Shown here in pieces: positions 35,330 to 43,616 of a stretch of DNA of 64,000 bases (position 1 is the stretch's first letter; every line of letters starts with the position of its first letter). Under the pieces are notes generated by a model. It worked only from the letters and a program-made list of their open reading frames with translations, was not told the DNA's origin and searched no databases. The DNA is taken from contig JADBYQ010000027.1 of the NCBI GenBank assembly GCA_020402945.1, positions 1 to 64,000 on the forward strand. Reading direction: 5' to 3'. The position numbers and the translations under genes are program-made. The DNA is from Cytophagales bacterium (GTDB lineage Bacteria; Bacteroidota; Bacteroidia; Cytophagales; Cyclobacteriaceae).

Positions 35330-35884
35330 ATGGAAGAAACAAAACAACAATCAACATTTTTGAGCAATGTCGTTCGCTGGGGACTTATCACTGGCGGAGT
35401 AAGCATTGTTTTTAGTATTGTGCTTTATGTGATTGATTATACCTTGATGGTTCAACTAAAGGTATTGTTTATCGCGCTCGCGATCTACTTGGGCTTGGCC
35501 ATCTACGGAGGAATAGACTATCGGAAATCGATAGGTGGGTTTATTTCCTATGGTAAAGCATTTCAACATGGTTTTTTGATTCTTGCTATTTCCGCTTTGG
35601 TTGCCACGCTGTTCAACGTGGTGTTGTATAATGTGATAGATACCGAACTTCCCCAGAAATTAACTGACGCATCCATCGAGAACACACGTGCCATGATGGA
35701 AAATTTTGGGGCTTCCGAAGATGCCATAGATCAAGCAGTGATTAAGGCTGAGGAAAGTTCGAAGGAGCAGTTTACCATTGTAGGTCAATTGAAAGGCTAT
35801 TTCTTTATATTAATTTTTTCGGCCATCATGGCGCTTATTTCAGCGTTGATCGTTCGAAAGAATGAGCCAGTCGAATTGTCATAA
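35330..35884 (+). CDS. DUF4199 membrane protein 3
   Basis: A 184-aa, four-helix membrane protein with the motif YRKSIGGFISYGKAFQHGFLILAI after helix 2 and an acidic segment (ENFGASEDAIDQAV) before the last helix. Function unknown. It abuts the glycosyltransferase gene with no spacer (its stop codon ends at 35884 and the next ATG is at 35885), which suggests tight translational coupling and a shared membrane role. Confidence 0.85.
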   Translation: MEETKQQSTFLSNVVRWGLITGGVSIVFSIVLYVIDYTLMVQLKVLFIALAIYLGLAIYGGIDYRKSIGGFISYGKAFQHGFLILAISALVATLFNVVLYNVIDTELPQKLTDASIENTRAMMENFGASEDAIDQAVIKAEESSKEQFTIVGQLKGYFFILIFSAIMALISALIVRKNEPVELS

Positions 35885-36856
35885 ATGGATATATCTCTCA
35901 TTATTCCTGCCAAAGACGAGGAAGAATCAATACCTGAGTTAAGTAGTTGGATTAGCCGTGTGATGCAAGCACACGGCTTTTCTTATGAAGTAATTTTTAT
36001 TGATGACGGAAGCAGGGATGGCACCTGGAAAGAAATAAAAAAAATAAGTGAAGCGAATCCATCTTTTAAAGGAATTCAGTTCAATCGTAATTTTGGAAAA
36101 TCCGCAGCTTTGCATACAGCTTTCAAGGCTGCACGGGGCGAAGTGGTGATCACCATGGATGCCGATTTGCAAGACAGCCCGGATGAAATTCCGGAGTTGT
36201 ATAAACTGATCAAAGAGCAGAAGTTTCATTTAGTGAGCGGTTGGAAGAAAAAACGTCATGACCCCATTTCAAAAACGCTGCCCTCCAAGTTTTTCAATTA
36301 TGTCACGCGAAAAATTTCTGGTATTCATTTGCATGATTTTAATTGTGGATTAAAAGCCTATCACTATTCAGTTATAAAAAACATTACGGTGTACGGTGAA
36401 ATGCACCGTTACATCCCCGTTCTAGCCAAGTGGGCGGGCTTTACTAAGATCACTGAAAAAGTAGTAGAGCATCGTGAACGAAAATATGGAGTAAGTAAAT
36501 TTGGTTGGGAACGATTTGTTCGTGGCTTCTTGGATCTCCTCACTATTACATTCGTTGGACGTTTTGCAAAAAGACCCATGCACTTTTTTGGCGCCTGGGG
36601 CATCGTTTCCTTTCTGGTTGGGTTTGGATTTACGGTGAAAATATTCTGGGATAAGTTGGATGCGCTCTTCATCTCCAAAATTCCGCTGAAGCGTGATGTG
36701 GTCGATCAGCCTATTTTCTATCTGGCACTGGCCGCGTTGGTAATCGGGGTTCAACTGTTCTTAACCGGTTTTATTGCTGAACTCCTTGCCCGGCAGTCGG
36801 TCTCCAAGGCTGACTATTTGGTGATTGACACGATTGGAATCGATTCCGCTTCCTAA
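35885..36856 (+). CDS. GT2 glycosyltransferase with C-terminal membrane helices
   Basis: A 323-aa family-2 glycosyltransferase of the dolichol/undecaprenyl-phosphate sugar transferase type. It has the catalytic GT-A domain (residues 1-225) with LIIPAKDEEESIPEL, IFIDDGSRDGTW, the nucleotide-binding DxD in TMDADLQDSPDEI, and the HDFNCGLKAYH segment. Two membrane helices follow (about 235-258 and 275-300). Such enzymes load a sugar on a lipid carrier or transfer it at the membrane; the sugar is unknown. It ends the dihydroorotase homologue-DUF4199 block. Confidence 0.92.
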   Translation: MDISLIIPAKDEEESIPELSSWISRVMQAHGFSYEVIFIDDGSRDGTWKEIKKISEANPSFKGIQFNRNFGKSAALHTAFKAARGEVVITMDADLQDSPDEIPELYKLIKEQKFHLVSGWKKKRHDPISKTLPSKFFNYVTRKISGIHLHDFNCGLKAYHYSVIKNITVYGEMHRYIPVLAKWAGFTKITEKVVEHRERKYGVSKFGWERFVRGFLDLLTITFVGRFAKRPMHFFGAWGIVSFLVGFGFTVKIFWDKLDALFISKIPLKRDVVDQPIFYLALAALVIGVQLFLTGFIAELLARQSVSKADYLVIDTIGIDSAS

Positions 36857-36948
36857 TCGCAACAATTGTCTAAACTTTTTGCGAAAATTTTCGATTAGAC
36901 GTAACAAAACACCCCTTTTTACGCTTTAAGGTTAGCTTAACTTATTCT

Positions 36949-39327
36949 ATGAGATTGATTCTTTTTGCGTGGCTTTTTACGTCCACGTTCGCATTTGGCC
37001 AAACCACCGGCAAATTCACAATCAGCGGTTATATTAAAGATGCCAGCAATGGCGAAGCATTGATTGGTGCGACTGTGTACGTTACCGAGACACAAGGAGG
37101 TGGTGTTACGAACGAGTACGGCTTCTATTCTATCACGTTACCAGCCGCCACCTATACACTACACTATAGTTACCTCGGCTACCTGCCCGTTACAAAATCG
37201 GTGCAACTTGACAAGAGCAATCGTATTGATATTGAGCTTTCCGGTGAGGCGGAACAACTGCAGGAGGTAGTTATTCAGGCAGAACTGGAACAGGCCAACG
37301 TTCAGAATCTGGAGATGAGTACTAATAAATTAGATATTAAAACCATTCAGAGAATACCTGCTTTTTTGGGTGAAGCCGATGTGATTAAAAGTTTGCAATT
37401 GTTGCCTGGAGTGAGCACCGTAGGAGAGGGGGCAAGTGGTTTTAACGTGCGCGGTGGTAGCGTAGGGCAGAATTTGATTTTGTTGGATGAAGCACCTGTT
37501 TATAATTCATCTCACTTGCTTGGCTTCTTTTCAGTTTTCAATCCAGATGCGGTCAAAGATGTAAAACTTTACAAAGGGGGAATCCCGGCTCGGTATGGCG
37601 GGCGACTTTCTTCGCTCTTGGACGTTAGGATGAAAGAAGGGAATAGCAAGAAATTGGAGGTAACTGGAGGTATCGGTACTATTTTTAGTCGGATAGCGGT
37701 GGAGGCGCCAATCATAAAAGATAAAATGTCTTTTATTGTTGCCGCCAGAAGATCCTATATTGACATTCTAGCTCGACCTTTCGCACCCGTTCTGCAAAAT
37801 GGTGGTGCGCTGAATTTTTATGATGTCACACTCAAAACAAATTATAACATCAATCCAAAAAACAGAGTTTACCTGTCAGGTTATTTTGGGAGAGATAATT
37901 TTAAGTTCGATCGAAATCAAGGCTTTAGCTGGGGCAATGCTACGGCCACGTTGCGCTGGAATCATATTTTTAACGATCGCTTGTTCTCCAATTTCACTGC
38001 TCTTTATAGTAACTATGACTATAGTCTCCAGTTTGGTCGAGATGATCAGAACTCATTTAAATGGAATTCGCTCATCTCCAACTATATTTTTAAGCCCCAG
38101 TTTACTTACTTCCTCAACAATAACAATGAGTTGAATTTTGGTGCAGAATTGATTTACTACATTTTCGAGCCAGCCAACGCGCGTGGGGTGAGTCAGGGCG
38201 AACCTGATGACTTTAGTTTAAGCAAGAAATACAACTTAGAGTCGTCACTTTACCTAAGCAACTCACAAAAAATATCCAGAGCGGTTTCAGTCGACTACGG
38301 CATACGTTATTCGTTGTTCAATGCCTTTGGCCCTGGTAAATCCTATACTTACAATAACAATCCTCCAGGCGTAAGAAGAGACACGGTAAGCAGCCGCCAA
38401 TACAAAAATGGAGAAGTGATTGCCACTTATGGAAATTTCGAGCCTCGGGTATCATTTAAAGTGCAAGTGAACCCAACTAGCTCGATTAAGGGAAGTTACA
38501 ATCGGATGGCTCAGTATTTACACCTGATTTCAAATACTACTGCGTCCAATCCGCTTGACGTTTGGAATCCGAGTTCAAAGAATATCAAACCTCAACTTGC
38601 TGACCAGTACACAATAGGATTTTTTAAAGATTTGGGCAAAAACAGAATGTATGAATTGTCGGTTGAGGGGTATTGGAAGAATACACAAAACCAGATCGAT
38701 TACATTGATGGAGCTGATTTATTGATCAACGAATTTTTGGAGGGTGACCTGCTTTCTGGCGAAGGGCGCTCCTATGGTGTCGAGACCTATTTTCAAAAGA
38801 AAGCGGGACGCCTTACCGGATGGGTGAGTTACACGTTAGCTCGCACAGAGTTAAAAGTGAATGGTATTAACCAAGGTGACTGGTATCGTACTCGTTTCGA
38901 TCAAGCACACAATTTGAAAATCGCTGCGTTCTATGACATCTCGAAAAGATGGTCGTTTTCCGCCAATTTTGTGTACACGTCTGGCACACCGACTACTTTC
39001 CCTACTTCACGGTACATCAGCCAAGGGTTGCTGGTTCCTTACAACGGAAACGATTCACGCAACAATGTAACACTTCCGGACTACCACCGACTAGATGTTT
39101 CGTTCCGTTTAGAAGGAAAAAAACAGAAGAGGGGTAAAGACAGGAAGAACAGTGACTATTGGGTCTTTGGTGTTTACAACTTGTATGCACGACAAAACCC
39201 ATTCTCGATTTATTTTTCGCAGGCAGACCAACGAGTGTCTCCAGGCCAGCCTATTTCTTCAGAGGCCACTCAGCTTTCTATCATAGGTTCAGTGGTGCCT
39301 TCCATTTCTTACAACTTTAAATTTTAA
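36949..39327 (+). CDS. TonB-dependent receptor with N-terminal regulatory-like domain
   Basis: A 792-aa outer-membrane transporter. The signal peptide ends AFGQ, followed by a carboxypeptidase-regulatory-like beta-sandwich (about residues 25-110: FTISGYIKDASNGEALIGA). The plug follows (about 130-230, with VKLYKGGIPARYGGRLSSLLD), then a 22-strand barrel ending in the canonical aromatic residue (SYNFKF). No DUF4974/anti-sigma partner is nearby. The next gene encodes a DUF4249 lipoprotein, the usual partner for this receptor class. The substrate is unknown; the pair may import a nutrient or help protein export. Confidence 0.95.
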   Translation: MRLILFAWLFTSTFAFGQTTGKFTISGYIKDASNGEALIGATVYVTETQGGGVTNEYGFYSITLPAATYTLHYSYLGYLPVTKSVQLDKSNRIDIELSGEAEQLQEVVIQAELEQANVQNLEMSTNKLDIKTIQRIPAFLGEADVIKSLQLLPGVSTVGEGASGFNVRGGSVGQNLILLDEAPVYNSSHLLGFFSVFNPDAVKDVKLYKGGIPARYGGRLSSLLDVRMKEGNSKKLEVTGGIGTIFSRIAVEAPIIKDKMSFIVAARRSYIDILARPFAPVLQNGGALNFYDVTLKTNYNINPKNRVYLSGYFGRDNFKFDRNQGFSWGNATATLRWNHIFNDRLFSNFTALYSNYDYSLQFGRDDQNSFKWNSLISNYIFKPQFTYFLNNNNELNFGAELIYYIFEPANARGVSQGEPDDFSLSKKYNLESSLYLSNSQKISRAVSVDYGIRYSLFNAFGPGKSYTYNNNPPGVRRDTVSSRQYKNGEVIATYGNFEPRVSFKVQVNPTSSIKGSYNRMAQYLHLISNTTASNPLDVWNPSSKNIKPQLADQYTIGFFKDLGKNRMYELSVEGYWKNTQNQIDYIDGADLLINEFLEGDLLSGEGRSYGVETYFQKKAGRLTGWVSYTLARTELKVNGINQGDWYRTRFDQAHNLKIAAFYDISKRWSFSANFVYTSGTPTTFPTSRYISQGLLVPYNGNDSRNNVTLPDYHRLDVSFRLEGKKQKRGKDRKNSDYWVFGVYNLYARQNPFSIYFSQADQRVSPGQPISSEATQLSIIGSVVPSISYNFKF

Positions 39328-40293
39328 ATGAAGATGACTTTACTCGAATTTTTTAGTCGATTTTCAAGGGAAATCGCTGTAGGCCTAAGCCTAAAGATAA
39401 CTGCCACGTTATGTTTTTTGTCTTTGCTCTCGTGCGAAACAAAAATCAATCCTACACTTGAAAATGCGGATGCACTTTTGGTTGTAGATGCATGGGTCAA
39501 TGATAAGCTGGGCAATCAAGTAATCACACTTACAAAAACGCAATCCTATTTTGATAGTTCTCTGCCTCCGGCAGTTGGTGGTGCTGTTGTGTCTGTTGTT
39601 GACGATGCCGGAAAAGTTTTTGCTTTTAATGAAGATCCTGCTAGCAAGGGTACCTATGTTTGGAAGCCGGTAGGCAATGAGCGGCTAGGTGTACCGGGTA
39701 CTTCTTACAAGCTGACAATTCAAGCCGAAGGCGAAGTATATGAGGCAAACTCAACCATGGGGCGCGTGCCAAAAATTGACACACTTACTTTAACCAAAAA
39801 CGAGCCGGATCAGACTAATCCAGACTTTTATTTCGCGGAGTTTATTGCCAGGGACTTTGCGGGAGCTGGGGATACCTATTGGATTCGTGCGACCAAAAAT
39901 GGTGTCTTGCTCAATAAGCCGTCAGACCTAAATGTCGCTTACGATGCTGGATTTTCTGCGGGAGGAAATATTGATGGGTTTATTTTCATTACACCCATTC
40001 GAAGAGGAATAAACCCGAACGATACCGATGCCAATGATGCCGCGGTCTCGCCCTATGTGCCAGGCGATTCGGTGTATGTTGAAATCAATTCGATAACTGT
40101 TCAAGCATTTGATTATTTGCAGCAAGTGCAAGTACAGACTGACCGACCTGGCGGTTTTGGAGAATTGTTCGCGCGACCAGTTTCTAATGTGTCTACCAAC
40201 ATTGTAAACCTTAACAAGAACGGAAAAAAGGCACTTGGTTTTTTTAACGTAGCAGCTGTTACTGGCCGTGGTCAGCGGTTCAAAAAGAACTGA
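39328..40293 (+). CDS. DUF4249 lipoprotein, partner of the TonB receptor
   Basis: A 321-aa lipoprotein with lipobox LLSC (about residue 36), after an unusually long, charged leader that may mean a downstream start. The mature part fits DUF4249: LLVVDAWVNDKLGNQVITLTKTQSYF, AVVSVVDDAGK, then beta-rich domains. DUF4249 proteins are encoded immediately after TonB-dependent receptors across Cytophagales and Sphingobacteriales and are thought to act at the cell surface. It starts on the base after the receptor stop codon, so the two are coupled. Confidence 0.88.
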   Translation: MKMTLLEFFSRFSREIAVGLSLKITATLCFLSLLSCETKINPTLENADALLVVDAWVNDKLGNQVITLTKTQSYFDSSLPPAVGGAVVSVVDDAGKVFAFNEDPASKGTYVWKPVGNERLGVPGTSYKLTIQAEGEVYEANSTMGRVPKIDTLTLTKNEPDQTNPDFYFAEFIARDFAGAGDTYWIRATKNGVLLNKPSDLNVAYDAGFSAGGNIDGFIFITPIRRGINPNDTDANDAAVSPYVPGDSVYVEINSITVQAFDYLQQVQVQTDRPGGFGELFARPVSNVSTNIVNLNKNGKKALGFFNVAAVTGRGQRFKKN

Positions 40294-40295
40294 TT

Positions 40296-40673
40296 GTGCT
40301 TCAGTTTGAAGTTTTACCGAAGCGATTTGCGGTTTGTCAGCTAGAGATGACAAAGCCCTTGCCGAATTGGCTATTTAGTTCCTCATTTTATACTTTGTCT
40401 AAAACGGCAAATGAGTTGTCAGTCGTTTGTGAAGAGGATTTGGTGCAGGACGAAATCGTGAAAAGTGTGGGCTGGCGGTTGTTAAAGATCAATGCAGTAC
40501 TGGATCTTTCGTTGACGGGCATCACGGCTCAATTTTCAACGGCCCTGGCAAAAGCAGGTGTAAACCTTTCCGTAATTGCCACTTACAATACAGACTATAT
40601 CCTTGTGGAAGAGGCAAAGTTAACAACAGCTATAGAGGCACTTCGTGGAGCCGGCTTTGAAGTGATTGAATAG
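40296..40673 (+). CDS. ACT-domain protein
   Basis: A 125-aa protein with a two-part alpha/beta layout. The C-terminal half (SLTGITAQFSTALAKAGVNLSVIATYNTDYILVEE) has the ACT-domain pattern, including the conserved Gly in the strand-helix turn and the paired beta strands. ACT domains bind small ligands, often amino acids, and this free-standing form may be a regulator. The start is GTG (or an overlapping TTG) 2 bases after the DUF4249 stop, so it belongs to the same transcript. Confidence 0.8.
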   Translation: MLQFEVLPKRFAVCQLEMTKPLPNWLFSSSFYTLSKTANELSVVCEEDLVQDEIVKSVGWRLLKINAVLDLSLTGITAQFSTALAKAGVNLSVIATYNTDYILVEEAKLTTAIEALRGAGFEVIE

Positions 40674-40694
40674 CCAACTGAACTTTTTTTACTG

Positions 40695-40702
40695 TACTTT
40701 TG
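40695..40702 (+). promoter_or_regulatory. Candidate -7 element for ssrA leader
   Basis: TACTTTTG matches TAnnTTTG, about 208 bp before the mature tmRNA 5' end. The -33 partner is unclear. If used, the precursor would carry about 200 nt of leader including the tandem array. Confidence 0.4.
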
Positions 40703-40704
40703 TC

Positions 40705-40737
40705 TCGTCCTCCGAAGCCTTGGCGAAGGAGGGCTTT
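40705..40737 (+). terminator. Terminator-like hairpin upstream of ssrA
   Basis: CCTCC followed by a 14-base spacer and GGAGGGCTTT resembles the terminator after ssrA (41304-41336) in sequence. It may end the TonB-receptor transcript, or be part of a hairpin repeat family related to the 29-bp array. Confidence 0.4.
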
Positions 40738-40772
40738 CCTCCTCAAGAGAGGCTTTGTTTAGTTCCACCTTT

Positions 40773-40909
40773 GCTAAAGCTACGGAGGATAACCCTCCTA
40801 CGCTAAAGCTACGGAGGATAACCCTCCTAGGCTAAAGCTACGGAGGATAACCCTCCTACGCTAAAGCTACGGAGGATAACCCTCCTACGCTAAAGCTACG
40901 GAGGATAAA
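40773..40909 (+). repeat. 29-bp tandem array abutting ssrA
   Basis: Four complete 29-bp units begin at 40773, 40802, 40831 and 40860, and a 21-base partial unit begins at 40889. The unit starts GCTAAAGCTACGGAGGATAA and ends CCCTCCTAC. Units are identical except for one base (G for C at 40830). GGAGG and CCTCC within and between units can pair, so an RNA copy would form serial hairpins. The partial unit ends exactly at the first base of mature tmRNA (40910). Confidence 0.85.
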
Positions 40910-41300
40910 GGGGCTGACCGGTTTTGACAGGACGCGTGGGGGTGTGAGTAAGCATGCAGGCTCATGGGATGAGAGCCTTGAAAGATGGTCCCAACAATTT
41001 ACGTGGCGAAAATACTTACGCCATGGCTGCTTAATCTGACGTATCGTTAGATTAGCTTGTCCCGCTTAAGAAGTGGGAGGCCATCATCGCCCAAACCTCT
41101 GTTCTGCGGGTTTGGATCAGCGGTGTCGACAGCTTGAACTGGGCCGCTCCGTTGTTGCGCGGGGCTGTCGAGAAAACAGTAACTAAGGAATTGATGAGGC
41201 TGTTGTCTGCCTTTTAGTTCCCGACAATCAAAGTCAACTAAGCATGTAGAAGGTACACGTTCATCTTCTCTGGACCAGGGTTCGATTCCCTGCAGCTCCA
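40910..41300 (+). ncRNA. ssrA: tmRNA (ssrA), tag GENTYAMAA
   Basis: A one-piece transfer-messenger RNA. The acceptor stem pairs 5' GGGGCTG (40910-40916) with 3' CAGCTCC (41293-41299), and the T arm reads GGTTCGATTCC. The resume codon GGC begins at 41005, and the tag frame to TAA at 41032-41034 encodes G-E-N-T-Y-A-M-A-A. This is close to the Bacteroidota tag GENNYALAA and marks rescued peptides for proteolysis. CCA is not encoded. A terminator follows. A minus-strand open frame across the gene is an artefact. Confidence 0.95.
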
Positions 41301-41303
41301 CTC

Positions 41304-41336
41304 GCCCTCCGAAGCTTTTGCTTAGGAGGGCTTTTT
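41304..41336 (+). terminator. ssrA terminator
   Basis: GCCCTCC (41304-41310) pairs with GGAGGGC (41325-41331), followed by TTTTT. The loop GAAGCTTTTGCTTA resembles the spacer of the 29-bp repeat units. Confidence 0.88.
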
Positions 41337-41440
41337 ATTGTATTGGTTTTTTTCCTGACCAGTAATGGACGTTCAGTTGTTCGCCTTATTAAAGCCACGA
41401 AGCCCCACCTTTTCTACTAATTTTACGCTCCTAATAAACG

Positions 41441-41470
41441 TTAGCTTTCCCGTCTGAAATGTTATTTTTG
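41441..41470 (+). promoter_or_regulatory. Candidate promoter of the cystathionine beta-synthase gene
   Basis: The -7 element TATTTTTG (41463-41470) fits TAnnTTTG. TTAG at 41441 lies 19-20 bp upstream and may be a weak -33 element. The gene starts at 41495. Confidence 0.45.
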
Positions 41471-41494
41471 CAATCGCGATAAATTGTTGAAGCT

Positions 41495-42865
41495 ATGATA
41501 TACAACTCCATCATCGAAACGATTGGCAATACGCCCATTGTTCGTTTACATAAAATTCCAAAAGGCATTAACGGAAGCGTGTTGGCAAAGGTGGAGTATT
41601 TCAATCCCGGGAATTCGACCAAAGACAGAATGGCGTTAAAGATGGTGGAAGATGCCGAGAAGGCTGGGTTGTTAAAACCGGGAGGAACAATTATTGAGGG
41701 AACCTCAGGTAACACAGGAATGGGGCTTGCGCTTACAGCTGTTGCGAAGGGGTACAAATGCATTTTTACAATGGCTGATAAACAATCGCAAGAAAAAATA
41801 AATATTTTGAGAGCCGTAGGTGCTGAAGTAATTGTGTGCCCTACAAATGTGGAACCGGAAGATCCACGCAGCTATTATTCTGTAGCCAGGAAACTAAACA
41901 AAGAAATTCCGAATTCGATCTATCCCAATCAATATGACAACCCGTCCAATGCAAAAGCACACTATGAAACGACTGGCCCTGAGATTTGGAGGCAGACGGG
42001 TGGGAAAATCACGCACTATGTGGCGACCGTAGGAACGGGCGGATCAATGTGTGGTACTGCCAAATATTTAAAAGAACAAAATCCAAACATCAAGGCAATA
42101 GGCATCGATACATATGGCTCTGTTTTTAAGAAATATAAAGAGACGGGCATTTTTGACAAGAATGAAATCTATCCCTACCTCACAGAAGGTTTTGGAGAAG
42201 ATATCCTGCCAAAGAATGTTGATTTTGATGTCATTGATCAATTTATTAAAGTCACGGATAAAGACGGTGCGATTATGGCGCGTAGGCTATCACGCGAGGA
42301 GGGAATTTTTGGAGGATGGAGTTGTGGGTCGGCATTGCATGGTGCGATGGAATATGCCAGAGAGCATTTAAAAAAAGAGGATATGATGGTGGTGCTTCTT
42401 CCAGACCACGGTACCCGCTACTTGGGAAAGGTGTACAATGACATGTGGATGAAGGATCATGGGTTTTTAGAAGAGCGTACTTACGGCACCGCGCGGGAAA
42501 TCATTGCCGGAAGAAATGGAAAAGATGCTTTGTTAACGGTAACAAAAAGTTCCACGATTGGTGAAGCCATTAAAATAATGAATAAGGAAGGTGTTGATCA
42601 AATGCCGGTGACGGAGGGAAAAGAATTTGTAGGCAGCGTTACAACAACCAGCTTAATCGAGAAAATTATCTATGATCCTGGATTGAAGGATAAATCAGTG
42701 GGCGAAATAATGGACAAGCCGATGCAGGTAGTTGCGTTGGATAGTACTCTTGATGTTTTGTCATCGCTATTGAATAGAAATAATAAAGCATTGTTGGTTC
42801 GAGATGAACACGAACGCGCGCATATTATTACGCAGCATGATATCTTGAAGGCGATTACAGCGTAG
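41495..42865 (+). CDS. Cystathionine beta-synthase / cysteine synthase with CBS domains
   Basis: A 456-aa PLP enzyme. The catalytic domain (residues 1-320) has the Schiff-base lysine in NPGNSTKDRMA, the phosphate loop EGTSGNTGMGLA, and the glycine loop TVGTGGSMCGTAKYL. A pair of CBS domains (about 335-456) senses nucleotides or SAM-like ligands in relatives. It condenses serine (or O-acetylserine) with homocysteine or sulphide. The domain layout fits cystathionine beta-synthase, though pure sequence cannot exclude cysteine synthase activity. It is a single gene, convergent with the DUF1003 gene. Confidence 0.9.
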   Translation: MIYNSIIETIGNTPIVRLHKIPKGINGSVLAKVEYFNPGNSTKDRMALKMVEDAEKAGLLKPGGTIIEGTSGNTGMGLALTAVAKGYKCIFTMADKQSQEKINILRAVGAEVIVCPTNVEPEDPRSYYSVARKLNKEIPNSIYPNQYDNPSNAKAHYETTGPEIWRQTGGKITHYVATVGTGGSMCGTAKYLKEQNPNIKAIGIDTYGSVFKKYKETGIFDKNEIYPYLTEGFGEDILPKNVDFDVIDQFIKVTDKDGAIMARRLSREEGIFGGWSCGSALHGAMEYAREHLKKEDMMVVLLPDHGTRYLGKVYNDMWMKDHGFLEERTYGTAREIIAGRNGKDALLTVTKSSTIGEAIKIMNKEGVDQMPVTEGKEFVGSVTTTSLIEKIIYDPGLKDKSVGEIMDKPMQVVALDSTLDVLSSLLNRNNKALLVRDEHERAHIITQHDILKAITA

Positions 42866-42889
42866 CTTTTGTGGAGTCTAAACAAAGAG

Positions 42890-43594
42890 TTATGGGTTTA
42901 CTTTTGAATCCAGTTGTTTGGTGATCTCACTTAACATTTCTATTTGAATTTTTTGAATTTCAAATAATCGCTGTTGTTGGTGAAGTATCAAATGATCCAT
43001 TTTTTCATGAAGCATTCGGATTTCGAGCTCTGCTTTTAAATTCACCTGATAGTCATGTTTCGAACGCTCCCGGTCTTTTTCTTCCTGCCTGTTCTGGCTC
43101 ATCATGATAACAGGTGCCTGTAAAGCTGCCAAACAAGAAAGAATAAGATTCAGTAAAATAAAGGGGAACGGATCGAACGGCCTTCTGAAAAAATAAAGGT
43201 TCAGACTAATCCAGCTGAAAAGGATACAGAAAAAAAAGATTATGAATGTCCAACTTCCACCGAATGAAGCGATCTTGTCAGCCAGTCGCTGGCCATATGT
43301 CAACGTCTCATCAATCGTTTCGTTAACATCGTCAGAAATCAACTTGTTTTTGTGAAGCGCTTCGAGCACTTCTTTTTCCAGTTGAGAGAGCGTTCCAACC
43401 TCTAGCTCAAGCGAAGATTGAATATAACGATTCCGGTATTCGTTCAGCTCGGATAATGAAAGACTGCATGTTTCGTTAAAGCCTGGGTTTGCTTCTTTTA
43501 TCTTTTGAAGAATTCCAGATTTAATTTGGCCAGCGTGTACCTTCAGATTTTCTGGAAACTCTTTTCCCGAAATGTCACTCTTAAAATTCTCCAT
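42890..43594 (-). CDS. DUF1003 membrane protein
   Basis: About 234 aa from the ATG at 43594 (MENFKSDISGKEFP); the upstream extension is non-conserved and overlaps the OmpA gene. Two transmembrane helices (GGSWTFIIFFFCILFSWISL and FILLNLILSCLAALQAPVIMM regions, split by RPFDPFP) are the DUF1003 signature, followed by MSQNRQEEKDRERSKHDY and a C-terminal coiled coil. Function unknown. It is transcribed after the OmpA-like gene with a 22-bp gap. Confidence 0.88.
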   Translation of the reverse strand: MENFKSDISGKEFPENLKVHAGQIKSGILQKIKEANPGFNETCSLSLSELNEYRNRYIQSSLELEVGTLSQLEKEVLEALHKNKLISDDVNETIDETLTYGQRLADKIASFGGSWTFIIFFFCILFSWISLNLYFFRRPFDPFPFILLNLILSCLAALQAPVIMMSQNRQEEKDRERSKHDYQVNLKAELEIRMLHEKMDHLILHQQQRLFEIQKIQIEMLSEITKQLDSKVNP

Positions 43595-43616
43595 TCGGAA
43601 ATTTCGCCATAAAAAA

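Noticed and set aside
40773-40909. CRISPR-like regular array
   Set aside because: The units are contiguous without spacers and no cas gene is present; it is a tandem repeat.
41047-41301. Minus-strand open frame reading MELQGIEPWSRED...
   Set aside because: It lies entirely antisense to the tmRNA gene, a known source of false protein calls.
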